Part shown: positions 1-11,981 of the stretch, one piece after another
Numbering within the stretch: the first letter of the stretch is position 1
How the letters are laid out: every line of letters begins with the position of its first letter
Source of the DNA: Astrocystis sublimbata
Taxonomy: Eukaryota; Ascomycota; Sordariomycetes; Xylariales; Xylariaceae
Length of the DNA stretch: 59,750 nt
Direction of reading: 5' to 3'
Assembly (NCBI GenBank): GCA_022453515.1
Contig: JAJNNY010000110.1
Coordinates: 1 to 59,750 of the forward strand
Notes under the pieces: generated by a model
Databases searched by the model: none
What the model saw: the letters and a program-made list of their open reading frames with translations, nothing else
What the model was told of the DNA's origin: nothing
Program-made: the position numbers and the translations under genes

Positions 1-2026
1 GCAGCAATTCCTAATGTAGAGCTGGAGCCGTCAAGATGAAATTACAGTAGTTGTTGCTGTGATTGTCCGGTGGTGATGTTCGAATTTCGTACACGCACAG
101 GGGGTATCAAAAAATCGCAGCAAGAGACGTGGGTATGCTAAGAAACTGGGGTATAATGTCGTCTTCAAGGGTTATTATGGTAATCGAAGTCTTTTCCAAT
201 CTGTATGGTATGGGAAATAGAAGAGGGAGGGAGAGGCGTGCGTTCAGCTGCGGGCCAGCATTAATAAGGGCGTTTTTACTGAATACCTAGACGATGATGT
301 AGGTAGGGCATAGCTCGCTGCACGCGTTGTTAGCACTGCTGGGCAACTCAATGATGACGTGAAACAGCAGCTCTAGCTTTGGTGTTGAACAAGGGAAGCT
401 ACATTTTCGTTGACGTCATAAAGACATAGCAAAGCGCGTCTGCGTGCACCTCGGGCCACTGTAGCGTGCCACGGAAAGGCCTGCTGCCGGAGGTACCTCC
501 TGCGCTACCCAAATTGCAGGCTCTCATCGGGTACCTGCTACCTCTCTTTTGGGGTAGGCCATCACATTGGCCGGGCGCTAGCCACAGCGGCTAGGCCTCA
601 ACTAGCGGCCATCGACACAAGCTCAACTTACTTGAGCAACACCGTGCCTGTTCTCGCCCGTCGTCGCCTGTCTCGCTAGCTATGGATCACATCGTCGTCA
701 TACAAAGCCGCGCAATGGGGAATCGATCGGCTTTCTTAGCCTGTTGTCCTTCCACCAATCTTCCCCGAATGGCTTGGGGTTCATCTCTTCTAGTCTGCTG
801 TCCAGAATAGGTCCATGTTCCTAGAAGTAGCGTGCCGACCTAACCTCCTGGGCTGAATATCACAAATCGGCTTTGCGACGAGTCTCCATCCCTCGCATGC
901 TCATTTCATGCGCTCGGTTCACAGCTCATGAGAACCTCTTCTGCACTACTAGGATGGACTTTGAACATATTGTGTGGACACTGCATGACATGATACACAC
1001 CTATACTATTTCCTTGAGGCCAAAATTGCAAGTGTAGGAGGAGAACACACTCGAGCTGTTTGAAGAGGCGGTCTCTTCCTATCTTCTATCAACATTATAT
1101 ATTGCTCATGATCCATTGACCATTGTCCATTGCAATGAAGAGGTTACTCGCCCGCCGACTTGAAATTTGATATATGCGCAGGGGTAGGCAAATTTCAGTC
1201 AGGGCGGGATGACTCAACCAAGCGCAATAATTTCAATTACTGGTCTATGGAGTATGAGTATGTGTTGCGATGCTCGATATTCTAACCCCAGCATCCTCGC
1301 GAAGATCCCGTCACTGAAATCGAAGCTACTGCGCTATGCACCTTGACAAGCAGCAGATCTATTGTGCAGTAGTTCAGCCGTTTGTTACCCTTCGGGCCTA
1401 GATCCGAGGGCCAAAACCTGTCTTTAAATGAGCACCAACCCACCACCATCGATCTGATCATCTGGGCCACACGTCCTTCACCCGAATGCAGCTTGGAGTG
1501 CAGACAGTAGGTAAGACAATGCGCCCGTACCTCATTGCGGACGAGATGAGGATGTGGCAGACTGAACCCACAGCTCGGGTCCTCTAGTCAAGTCAGGCTT
1601 GGCTGACAACATGCGCAAAGTGCCACGGCCGCGGTACTTGTAACGCTTTGTGCTCGTAACTCTTCGTTTCTTTTTTCCCACATAGGCGATGGGGTAGGTA
1701 TGTCGAGATGCGACAACGCATGTGGCTGTCTTGGCTGGCTAGTGGCATGATCATATATAGTAGTACGGTATAAAGCACACATCTCGACGGATATACACCT
1801 GCACAGGGCCAATGAAGCCCAATGAGTAGCTGTATGTAAGTCAGGCATCTCCAAGCCTCAGGTAATCAATTGTACATACGCTCGTGCACGATAGAATGGC
1901 ACAGGATGTTGACGACATACTTCGATGTTCATCGAGAGTGGCATGACCGTTGCCCAAAACATGTCTCTGCTCCAGTCCTACGGATCACCTAACAAACACA
2001 GCGATGTTTCAAATCTGGCCAATGGT
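1..2026. other. Intergenic, no gene recognised
   Basis: About 2 kb at the left edge with only short, unconserved open frames (the longest is under 90 codons and overlaps others). I see no intron-joined coding pattern, transposon protein or RNA gene. It lies downstream of the OHCU decarboxylase gene, which is on the minus strand. Confidence 0.5.
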
Positions 2027-2785
2027 TCAACCAGTAGTGCTCAACTTGGCCGCCCGGTCCAGCGCGATATCAATCATAGCCTTGGAAACAACCATCAGTC
2101 AGTAAGAGGGCACAAAGCATGACACGACACCACCCCCACCGGTGCATGATGACTAGTCATGGCTGTATGGGTACACAATAGCACGATTAGTAGGGCAAAA
2201 CAAAACAGAACTCACCTGAACACCCTCCCTCTCCTCGGCCTTGATATTCCCCCTATCGATGCGCCGCCGCATGTCCAGCATAATGACCTCGCGGCCCCGG
2301 CCGTTGACAAAGACTACGTAGCGCAGCCCCGGGAACGCGGCCTCGTACTCTTGGTTCAGCGCCGCTAGGCGTTCCGCCTCATCGGCGGCGGAGGTGTTCA
2401 GTTGGGCCTGTTCGGCACGGCTCTGGGCGCTGTCGACTTTCTTTGCGCCGAGACGGGGGTGTGAGCCCAGGATGCTGTGGAGTTTGTCTCGTGGGGTGGG
2501 AGAGGTTGGAGAAGATGATGGTGATGAGGGAGGAAGAGAGGATGAAGCAGTGACGAGCTGGTGCAGGAGGTCGCCGATATGATGGATCAGAGCGGCGTAG
2601 CTGGTGAAGGTGATGTGGGTGTTGTTATCATCGGGTATTGGGGTGGTGGTGGTCTCCCGGATCGCCGGCAGGGCGAGGGCGTGGATCTCCGGGGACGGCT
2701 CGAACAGCGTGTCCAGGACGGACTTGATACTGTCTGCGTTTGCGGTAGGCAGGGAGGAGACGGGGGGTAGGCTTGGGGTTGCCAT
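2027..2785 (-). CDS. OHCU decarboxylase (urate degradation), two exons
   Basis: 2-oxo-4-hydroxy-4-carboxy-5-ureidoimidazoline decarboxylase, which takes the product of urate oxidase and HIU hydrolase to (S)-allantoin, usually in peroxisome or cytosol. Exon 1 is 2785..2216 and exon 2 is 2080..2027; the 135-nt intron (2215..2081) starts GTGAGT and ends CCAAG. The joined protein is 207 residues. Family marks seen: SHPRLGAKK around residue 109 (the catalytic His of this family), the SRAEQAQL helix near 122-129, the FPGLRYVVFVNGR strand near 151-163, and a C-terminal helix ending AMIDIALDRAAKL supplied by exon 2. A Ser/Pro-rich insert at about 80-98 looks like a lineage-specific loop. Without the intron the frame would read into unrelated sequence, so the splice is well supported. 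A UaY-type site lies 258 bp upstream of the start. Confidence 0.93.
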
Positions 2786-3402
2786 TGTTGCTTATAATTC
2801 ATGGATTAAGCTGGTGGTAGATGGGGTATTATATAAGAAGAGTGCTATGATCAAGGTGAGACCTGGAGAGAAGCAAGCCTTCATGTGTGTACATACGATA
2901 GATGCTGTTGAGAAATGATTTGTACTACAATAAACAGTTGCGCATGTCTACAGATTCAATGCTCTGCGCTCATATAATATAATTACCAACCTAGCGAGTC
3001 GGGGTTTCTATGACTTACATCAGGAATTCCTTACCTGAGTCGTCGGGGAACACCGAGATGGATGCTTTCGCAACAACAACTGAAATGCTAGAAGACCTAG
3101 ACGGAAGGAAATGTGGCGGCAGACTATGGCGTAGAATCGATTGTGGCTTGTGCATGAACAGCATCTGGGTAACGTTCTGCGGCAGAAATGTGACAGGTCA
3201 CAGACGACCCGCGTGACCTGTAGCACAGCAAGCTCGTTTCGTCGTTGGTGGGCCAATCAGAAGCTGGGCTGCGACGCGCGACTCTACGTAGGCTACCTTG
3301 GTACTTGCTACTACTGCGACAAAAGTTCGAAATCATCAATCTACAGCTACTCCATCCCATCACATCATCCCCTGCCGCCATTGTCGTACCTATTTACCGA
3401 CA
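2786..3402. promoter_or_regulatory. Divergent promoter, OHCU decarboxylase / prp19
   Basis: 617 bp separate the two divergent start codons. It holds the UaY-type site at 3043..3056 and a GATA-factor (AreA-type HGATAR) match, CGATAG at 2896..2901, closer to the decarboxylase. No other gene is visible in it. Confidence 0.6.
3043..3056. promoter_or_regulatory. Putative UaY (purine-utilisation regulator) binding site
   Basis: The sequence is TCGG-GGAACA-CCGA, a perfect match to TCGG-N6-CCGA, the published site for the Aspergillus zinc-cluster activator UaY. It lies 258 bp upstream of the OHCU decarboxylase start, a gene of the pathway UaY controls. The match is seen directly; the function is inferred. 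Confidence 0.6.
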
Positions 3403-5115
3403 ATGCTGTGCGCACGTACGTCAAACAACTCCCCGTCTATATCCATAACCTATAACATCGAATGCTAGCTAACGCGACTCGCGCCTCGCAGTCTCTGGCG
3501 AAGCTCCCCAGGAGCCCGTCGTATCTAAGCTCTCCGGCTCTGTGTTCGAGAAGCGATTGATCGAGAAGTACATCGAGGAGAACGGCAAGGACCCTGTATC
3601 GGGCGAGGACCTGGGCGTCGAGGATCTGCTACCCATCAAGACTGCGCGCGTAGTGCGCCCGCGTGCGCCTGCGCTCACCTCCATACCCGCGCTCCTCTCG
3701 ACCTTCCAAAACGAATGGGACGCCCTCGCGCTCGAGACGTACAACCTCACCCAGCAGCTCACCCGCACCCGCGAGGAGCTCTCCACCGCCCTGTACCAGC
3801 ATGACGCCGCCGTCCGCGTCATCGCGCGCCTGACCCGCGAGCGCGACGACGCCCGCGACGCTCTCTCCAGAGTCTCCATCTCCGCTGGCGCTGCCCCTGC
3901 CGCTGGCGGCGATGCAATGGCTGTCGATAGCGAACGCCTCTCTGACGATTTGGTGACAGAAATCGAGGAGACTCAAGCAAGGTGAGGCGAGAACATGGCC
4001 ATTCCTATCCTGTTTTCTATTCTTCTCTCTTCTCTTCCGCAGAGCTGTAGCGCTGACCCGTCTGTTCACTCTGCAGATTATCCAAGAGCAGGAAAAAGCG
4101 GCCCGTGCCCGAAGGCTGGGTGACCCCCGACGACATCTCGACCTTCGCCGTCTCAGCCACCGAGTCCCTACCCGTCTCCAACCCCACATCTCTCGCTTCC
4201 GTAGAAGGATACGCTGCCGTCGGTGGATTGGACGGTCAGGTAGCCGTGTACTCGGTCGAGGCGCAGAAGCTGGAGCGCGAATTCACAGTCGGCGAACCCG
4301 TCACGAGCTCGATATGGGACGGAGCTAGGCTCTTCTTCTCCACATCCAAGGGCTCCGTCAAGGTGTTTGACAGCGGCAGCGAGATCGCCTCCTTCGCCGA
4401 CCACGCCGGACCCGCCACCGGTCTGGCCATGCACCCCAGCAGAGCCATCCTCGCCTCCGTCGGAGCCGACAAGAGCTTCGTCTTCTACAATCTAAATACC
4501 TTGGAGCGGGCCACGCGCGTCTACACGAGTGCTGGTAAGTCGAAGCTCACATCAGTTGCACATCCTTTCCTTCCTGTTCTATTCTATTCTACTTTTCTGC
4601 CACCCTGCTGACCCTTCTCACCAGCCTTAACAACCTGCGCCTTCCACCCCGACGGACATCTCTTCGCAGCCGGCACCGACTCGGGCGAGATCAAGCTCTT
4701 CATGACGAGCACCGGCGAGGAAGCCGCATCCTTCTCTCTCGGCGCACCCGTCCAGGCTCTGGCCTTCTCCGAAAACGGCTTCTGGTTCGCGGCGACGGCC
4801 AAGGGCCAGACCACAGTCACCATCTTTGACCTGCGGAAGCAGGGCGACGCCGCGCAGGCCAAGGTGCTGGACATCGGCGGCGCCGTCGCCCACCTGGCCT
4901 GGGACTACTCGCAGCAGTTCCTCGCCACGGCAGGGCCCGCGGGCGTCACCGTGCAGCAGTACAGCAAGAGCGCCAAGAGCTGGTCCGAGACCCTGCGGAG
5001 CGGCGTCGGCAACGCTGTCGATGTCAAGTGGGGGCCTAACGCGGGCCAGCTTCTTGTTGTTAATGCCGAGGGTGTCCTTAGTGTGTTGGGACCGACGGAG
5101 CAGCAGGAGTCGTGA
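3403..5115 (+). CDS. prp19: Pre-mRNA-processing factor 19 (U-box E3 ligase, WD40)
   Basis: Core subunit of the Prp19/NineTeen complex that activates the spliceosome by ubiquitylation in the nucleus. Exons: 3403..3415, 3492..3981, 4077..4534 and 4625..5115; introns of 76, 95 and 90 nt. All phases close to give 483 residues, the usual length. The 13-nt first exon supplies MLCA, and the junction gives MLCALSGEAPQEPVVSKLSG, the typical Prp19 U-box start. The U-box covers about residues 1-70 (VFEKRLIEKYIEENGKDPVS). The tetramerising coiled coil follows at about 75-140. A basic linker ending RPVPEGW leads into the C-terminal WD40 propeller, from about residue 190 to the end. The tiny first exon is easily missed by gene finders. 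It is divergent from the OHCU decarboxylase gene. Confidence 0.97.
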
Positions 5116-5640
5116 GCAATGTTTACGGACTCGGTCTCAAGGAGTGGAGTGGAGTGGAGTGGGTAATAGTAGGATGGACCGGCAACTGTCATGTTGCCTC
5201 ATTGTACAATGACAACGGAAAGGAAAATGAGAAGCACAAGCCTTGGTTACCAAAATGATTCTACCGTTATTCCTGCTGTTCTCTGCCGCAACCCTTATCG
5301 TACCTCATCAGACCTGTCTACGGATCACTTGGAAAGGGCGGCTCAATCGTATCTGCATATGTTGAGTATATTGCCATTCGTCGTATGCTTACTAACAAGA
5401 TTTGAGAAAAGGGGTTCAGAGTCGATGGTCATTACGAACGCTCCCAATCCATCGTCTCTTTATCTTCCAACGTGTTTCTACCTACCTACCTAGGTAGGTA
5501 ACCAAGTATGTTTTGCCCCCTTGCGAGTTCGTGATACGTTTGACATGCCACGCGCTGCAACAGTTCTAGAATGATGTCACCCGCTTTCGCTGTAGGTCCA
5601 CATGTCTACTGAACCAAACGTGATTAGAAAGCGGAGCTTT

Positions 5641-5662
5641 CTACTTTGTATATACGAAGTAG
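5641..5662. repeat. 22-bp near-perfect palindrome
   Basis: The sequence reads CTACTTT-GTATATAC-GAAGTAG. It is a full palindrome except for one T where C is expected, as a single C-to-T change would produce. It lies in AT-rich spacer DNA and its role is unknown. Confidence 0.5.
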
Positions 5663-5975
5663 GAAGGGTAGCTTAATATTAATCCCTATATTGCTTAAAA
5701 AAGACATTAACTTCAAATCTAGCACTCACTCCTGTTAGCTAGAAAAGTATCTACAGTTTATCTGTTAATTAATTGGATCGCTAATCAGCTATATGCTTAG
5801 TGAGCAAGATCCACTTAGACGTGGCTTACGCACAGAACCTTGACCTGCAACCCCAAAGCCCCTAAGAACTACCTACCTAGAAAGTATGGAATTGGGTCGG
5901 GGGCCAATAGGTAGGTACGGAAGCGAAAGGGGGGGCGGGGGGGTTCCTAAGGGGTCTCCCCCTGGATTGAAGTCT

Positions 5976-6041
5976 TCATCAATACAGAGCCTTCGTCAAT
6001 ATAGAGCCCTCGGACCGGAGAGCCCTCGATCCAGAGAGCCG
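5976..6041 (+). repeat. Degenerate 16-17 bp tandem repeat, four units
   Basis: Units at 5976..5992, 5993..6009, 6010..6025 and 6026..6041 all follow the pattern TCrTCAATAyAGAGCCy with drift (the last two units are 16 bp). No coding context. Confidence 0.55.
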
Positions 6042-6058
6042 ACCCGGCCTACAAGGTA

Positions 6059-6101
6059 CACAAAATGGAAAGTCTTTAACAGCGAAGCTTTCCATTTTGT
6101 G
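6059..6101. repeat. Hairpin with 14-bp perfect stem
   Basis: CACAAAATGGAAAG (6059..6072) is exactly reverse-complemented by CTTTCCATTTTGTG (6088..6101), with a 15-nt loop. It could be the core of a small inverted-repeat element; no target-site duplication was identified. Confidence 0.6.
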
Positions 6102-7799
6102 ACGAGTTGACAGCACTACAGAGCCTCTTAGGGGTTGCAAGGCAACTGCGACTGCTACTGTCACTACCACTGACTACACTTGCCAATGGACATGAAAGGT
6201 AAGCCTTTAGCCTGCCCCCACCTTGCTGTTATTGTGCTGACCACCCTCCGTTATTTCCATCGTCACTCAGAATCACCACATTGAGTAGGACTCACTCTGG
6301 TTTTCAACTTCATCTGCAGCGTGCCCGGAGTCAAGAGGAACCATCGGCAACTTTAGAGCCTCGTCTGAGATCTCAGTCCCAGATCAACACTGCCTACAAG
6401 ATACGGAGAGCGCGACGGCCGTACGATGGTAATCACGCCGCCGTATCACTTGTCGTCTCACATGTCTCAACTATCCGAGAGGGCCATAGACTGTCAGGTG
6501 GGACTGAGATACCGGATCTGTACTACAAGTAATCACTCACGGTTTTCAACAGCCATACCGTTGTCCCACGGGCGCCTCTGGGCTCAGGGGGCAGAGATGA
6601 GCGCAGCCCGTCTCACTGATAGACAGCATCACCATCGTAGGGCTTCGAAGCTCGGGCGAATATTACTCATGGGAGTGTATGACTTTAGGTAGCACAACAT
6701 CGACCCCATCCGAGCCAGCTTCCACGCATCTTGACGCAGCTCGTCTCATCTCTCAGACGTCGTTATTCGGTAGGATCTACCGGTTATCATAGGGTATCAA
6801 TCTCGGCCCGGCATGCCCAGCAACATCAAACCAACGACTCGGAGAAAAACCTGCTGAACCCCAAGATACCACCCGCCCAGCTCGTCTGAAACGACCTCAC
6901 CTGAAATTCCGGGTCGAAACGAAACAAAAGGTCAGCTATGTACCCCTCCACCCGAAGAGTACCTTTCGGATGCTTGCTGAACGTTGCATGTGCGAGTCTC
7001 CCAGGACCGGAAGTCCTTTGGGGGCGATGCGCCCCAAGCGCGTATTTTGGTGGCCGAGAAGCGACCCAGGCGTCTACTACCCCAATTAGGGGCCGAAACA
7101 CACACGCTTCTGCACGGAGAGGGTCATGCTGATTCAATTCAAGTATGCAAGTATGCACGACATCAACATATAACACTCCTCAGATACAACCTCCATAATT
7201 GTGGCTGACGGGGGTCACAAAGTGGGCGGCAGTAAGCTGCTGTTGCGAATCAGGAAACTTCAACCGTTATCATATCCACCCTGTGGGCCAGTCAGCTTGA
7301 CGACGCATGGGCAAGCCACGATATAGTTCACCACTTTATATTACATGTCTGCTGAGCACCACGTAAGCCATGACCGGCGTCTAGCAATATGCCAGCCTTT
7401 TATGACAACCATGGAGTCGCCAGTGATGAAACATCATTGGCGGCCTTTTGCAGCACACATCCATGCATTGATCAACCTGTTACCGTTGCCAAAGTTAGGA
7501 TCAAGCAGTGTAACGATAGACAAGGACCATACACCAGTGTGTCAGCGTTGCCAAAAGTAGCATCGAGCAGTGCAACAACAACTAGGCTGCATGAGATACA
7601 TAAGTATGGAGGGTACCAATGATCATCTCAACCCAGTCATTACTTCGTCTAATAACAATGCATATTACCGACAGTCGAGACAGGCCGAGAAATTTGTCTC
7701 TAGGGTCAGTTGTTCATCATGGGCTCAGTGTTGACATTGAGATATCAGAAGAATATGCACTCGCCTTAGACAAACCGCGAAACCACACATCGTCACACA

Positions 7800-10768
7800 A
7801 TGGAGGCTTACTCCCGGAGAGTTAGTCATCCAACAGGTGATCCTCTAGAAATCAACACCAACTTGAGATGGACCGAGTACATTGAAGAGTCGCTAGAAAA
7901 CCCCCCCACAGTGGCAAGAAGTTCCGAAAATCTAATACACGGCCAAGATACGCCAATTTCTATCTCTTATGCCACAGATCCGGACCACATCGATCCGCAG
8001 CTCGTCACAAACACAAGAGACAGCCCCGTCAAGGACGACAATACGCCGTTTCGAGTTCACAGCTTCGCGGACAAGGAAAGCTTAGCTGGCTGGTTCCCCC
8101 AAATCCACGACAATGAAAAGACGTCGCTACGGATCCGACTATCCAAGAGGAATCAAGCTCTGCTTATGCAAGTGGCTCTCATTGCCGCCATATTCGCCAC
8201 CAACCTGGGCATCTTGCTGTACGCTCATTCCAAGTATCCCAGCCGAGATGGCGTTGGGCTCCTCTTCGCCGGTGACTGCGACACGGTCAAATCCGCTGAT
8301 CGATGGCTGCACTTGCTCATCAACGTGCTGAGCACGGGCATGCTCTCTGCATCGACCTTCTGCATCCAGCTGCAAGCTTCGCCGACCCGCGAGGATGTGG
8401 ACAAGGCCCACAAACTCAATAAGTGGCTGGACATCGGGGCCCCGAGCCTTAGAAATCTTAAATACATCGGCCGGTGGCGACTCGTATGCTGTATTGTCTG
8501 TAAGTGTGTCCTAGTATCAAGACTTTGCTGTGTCGTGAGCTTTGCATAGATTCAGAAACCGAAATCAGCAGCTATAGCTAACCCCTCGTGTCATAGTGGC
8601 TGTCAGCTCCCTGCCTATTCACCTCATGTAAGGATGTCATCGCCCCCAAATTATTGCACCTACTATATGTAGTAGTAAATACTGACAATGGGAGCCAAGT
8701 TTCAACTCCGCTGTTTTCCAAGCTCTTGCCTCAAACGATTACAGCGTGGCCGTCGTCAAGGATAGCTTCTTATCAGGGGCCACATGGGATCTGTCAACAG
8801 CCCAGCGCAACGGCGAGGATGACCCTGGCTTCGACGAACAAAAGGTTATTCACCCTGATCTAGACTATCAGGAGGCCGTGGAGGGCATGCAAAGAGATGT
8901 CATGAATGGTTTGTACGAGAGGAAGAATGTGTCCGAATGCTATGCGCTATACGCGGACTACTGGGCACCTCGCCAAGGCAACGTGGTGGTCATGGTGAAG
9001 AACACAACTGCCGTGCAAACCACCAGCGACAAGGACAGTCTGCTTCTGTACGATTTCGTCGCGCCGCGGTTTGATAATTATGCGAAGAACCTATGGGCCG
9101 CAGAGAACGGAACTAAAATCCGCGTCTCAAATCATCCAGACACTACCGTCAACACCCTGTATCTCGGCAAGCAGCATTACGAAGCGTCTTACTGCCTGGT
9201 GCAGTTCGTCAACGCTAGCGCAACTCGCTGTCGTCTAGAGTACTCGACGCATATCTTGTATACCGTCGTGATGCTGAACTTCCTCAAGCTGTCCGCCATG
9301 CTCTTCGTGTATACGACCAGGCTGAGAGCCGAGAGGCGGCGCAGGATCAAGAGTGAGCAATGGGGCACAATACCGGCGGAGGAACATGTCCTGGTGCAGA
9401 AGGAAAGTGTCCTGTCAACGCTAGGTGATGCGATCTCGTCTTTCCTCCAGGAACCAGACGAGACGACGAAGGATATGTGCCTCGCTACGAAACACGACTT
9501 CACTCGGAAAAAGAAAGCTAAGGAGAAGGAGAAGGAGAAGGACTCTGATCTGCCCTCTCATCCCCGCGCGTGGAAGATGTCGCAGAACCGCTGGATGGCG
9601 GCTGCTACATGGCAGCAATGGCTAACCCTCGTCCTGTTGTAAGATTGATGAACCCACTTCCTTGCTCACCCCCCCTAAATCAGCAAATGACTGTTACACA
9701 TCATGACAACACTACTAACCAAAATTGCCCTTCTGCTATCCAGGTACGTCGCATTCATTGTCGGACTCTTCACCACGAACGGCCTGCTCGTCACCTCGCT
9801 CAAGAACCGGGACTTCAAGCTAACTTTCTCCTTCTTCCGCTCGCTCGGCTTCGGCGCCGTGTCGGAGCTAACCTATCTCAACATCCAACTCCCGCGCAGC
9901 GACCCTGTGGGGCTGATCGCCAACGTGCTCATCATTAACTCGCCGCAGCTGCTGTTCTCCCTCATGTACAGCGTGTGCGGCGCCGTGGTGACAACGCTTC
10001 TCGTGCAGCGCGAGTTCTCGCGCATGTATACGCGCGGCTTCCGCAAGCCGCTGCGCGTCTCGGAGCCTGTGGGGATTCAGCGCTCTAGCTATTTTATTTC
10101 GCTGCCGTTGAGATATGGGGTTCCGGTGAATATCTTCTCTGCTGTTTTCCATTGGCTTATCTCGCAGAGCTATTTTCTGGCCAGGATCACGGCGCTGCTG
10201 CCTACTGGGGAGGAGGATTACGCGAACTCCTTCTCGACGTTGGGGTATAGTCCTTATGCGATTATCGTTAGTGAGTTGGTTTTAATTACTTTTTGTTGGT
10301 GTTTTCGTTCTATGTGGTTTAGGCTTTTCTTCAATTTTTGTTCTAGTCGTTCTTTTCGCCCCGTGCCCCGTGCCCCTCCCAATGTCGCTGTTCCGCCCCC
10401 TTCCCCTTTCACACACACCTCCGCCTCTCTTTCTCTCTCTGTGCATATTGAACATTGAACATTAAACATTGAAACACCAAACTAACTACCATGGCCGCCA
10501 AGCCGGAATCATCGCCTTCGGCAACCTCCTCCTCATTGTGCTGCTCGGCTGCCGCAAGTACGACGGCACGATGGGCCTAGTGTCAACCAACAGCATGGCC
10601 ATCAGCGCGGCGTGCCACGGCCTGCCCGAGGACCGCGCGCACGGCCACCTGCTGCCGCTGCAGTGGGGCGTCGTAGAAGTCGGCGAGGATGGTGTAGGGC
10701 ACTGCGCTTCTACTTCCGCGCCTTGTCATTTGATTAGAAAGGCGGAGGAGGGGGTGCTTTATCGGTGA
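7800..10768 (+). CDS. DUF6536-type multi-pass membrane protein, paralog 1
   Basis: Five exons: 7800..8499, 8597..8627, 8700..9638, 9744..10270 and 10503..10768. Every junction has GT..AG borders and phases close to 820 residues. The N-terminal part (about 120-235) matches the fungal DUF6536 pattern: a membrane helix, then LSTGMLSASTFCIQLQ, SPTREDVDKAH and DIGAPSLRNLKY. The middle is a large polar region, followed by several C-terminal helices including LRVSEPVGIQRSSYFISLPL, GYSPYAII and STNSMAISAACHG, and the ending EEGVLYR. The second gene at 30.1-32.8 kb is a clear paralog with the same landmarks but different intron positions. Function of the family is unknown; localisation to a membrane is inferred from the helices. 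The 31-nt second exon is the least obvious part, but it restores the helix that leads to IFNSAVFQALASNDY. Confidence 0.87.
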
Positions 10769-11981
10769 TGGGGGGTTGGGGATGATGGTGAGGATGATGG
10801 TGATAGGTATGAAGGGTGGGGGTTTGTAGGTGTGGAGGTGAGGAGGTGAATAGACAGATAGACGTATGCAAAATAAGTCCATTAATAGACTGAAAAGGGG
10901 GCTAATCCCAAGGTTGTTATTATAGTATAAAATTCAAATATGGTACAACGTAATCACAGATTGAAGTGTCCCAGGCATGCCGGTAATAGGGGGATACTGC
11001 GAGTCCGTAAGTATGATCCAAATATTCGACTCACAAAACCCATAAGCAATAAGCACAGTAGTAAGTGCTAGATCAAGAACAAGGACAATGATGGCAAAGT
11101 CTAAGAGATATTTAGTTAGCGTTCAGATCGACACGAACAAATAATAGTGTATTCTGTAGTGAGGGAGGGTTTTCGAAGTTTGGGGGCGACCCATCAGGAT
11201 TTATCTCAGACGCAATAGTATAGAAATCCACTCCTCCGTATTGCTCAGCGAGCGACATGGTATTGGAAACTTGGCCCACCAAGTTCTGGCGAGGACATAG
11301 GCAATAGAGCGATTCTATGCCGCAATATATGCAAGCTGGATACTGCTAACATAGCGGGGGTGGGAATAATTTGACATGTATTGAAAAGAAGAGAATACTA
11401 CGGGAGAGACATGTGCAATTTCAAAGAGGCCGCCTCTAGAATCTACAAAGCTTATAAATCTATATGACGAACAGCGGCGTGATCTATCTATGGACTAATT
11501 ATCACTAGATACACGAGAAGCAAGGACTTGTAGGGTAGCTAAGAGCAAAACATATTATGCTGAGGTGCCATTGAGCATATGTGCCAGGTTTGGGTAGATT
11601 AGAAGAGATACTAGATCTAAATATTGGTTTACCTAACTACATGTACACATGTACCTATGTCGCGGAGAGGTGGAGCCATATATGCCGTTGGTTCTCTCAT
11701 TGAACTAACAGCGTCGTTTTTCCATGACAGCCTTCACACAAAGGCTCCGCCTCTAAAGCACGTCTCACAGCTATCACTAAGTCAATGCATTACTTGGGTA
11801 CCTTGTTCCCTACAGAGACAGGACATAGCTAAGCGGAACCCTTCTTCTCTTCTCACTGTCGATCTACTCTTCTTTATCTACCTATCTACCTTATTTATTT
11901 GTCTCTACACACCTTTTTCTTCCCCATTGCTGTAGGCCATCCAAACTCCCCAACGCTCGCGCTCCTCTGCAACCATTCGCC
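10769..11981. other. Intergenic, one weak minus-strand ORF pair
   Basis: About 1.2 kb between the DUF6536 gene and the GMC oxidoreductase, both on the plus strand. It contains the promoter of the latter and a doubtful small minus-strand gene or relic at 10933..11258. Nothing else is recognised. Confidence 0.5.
10933..11258 (-). pseudogene. Possible small membrane-protein gene or relic
   Basis: On the minus strand an ATG at 11258 opens a frame of about 49 codons (MSLAEQYGGVDFYTIASE...). It stops just before a GCTAAC/CTTAG branch-acceptor-like sequence. The next frame then reads a hydrophobic helix (FAIIVLVLDLALTTVLIAYG), continues to GMPGTLQSVITLYHI and stops at 10933. A spliced join would need an intron of only about 34 nt, unusually short for these fungi, so this may be a decayed fragment of a larger membrane protein. 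I do not recognise the family. Confidence 0.3.

Larger units (their letters stand above)
5116..7799. other. Intergenic, small repeats and hairpins only
   Basis: About 2.7 kb without a recognisable gene. The part from 5,640 to 5,800 is AT-rich. It contains a near-perfect palindrome (5641..5662), a degenerate 16-17 bp tandem repeat (5976..6041), a 14-bp-stem hairpin (6059..6101) and a CCTA/AGGT palindromic run near 5,485-5,502. Short open frames show no family resemblance. Confidence 0.5.
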
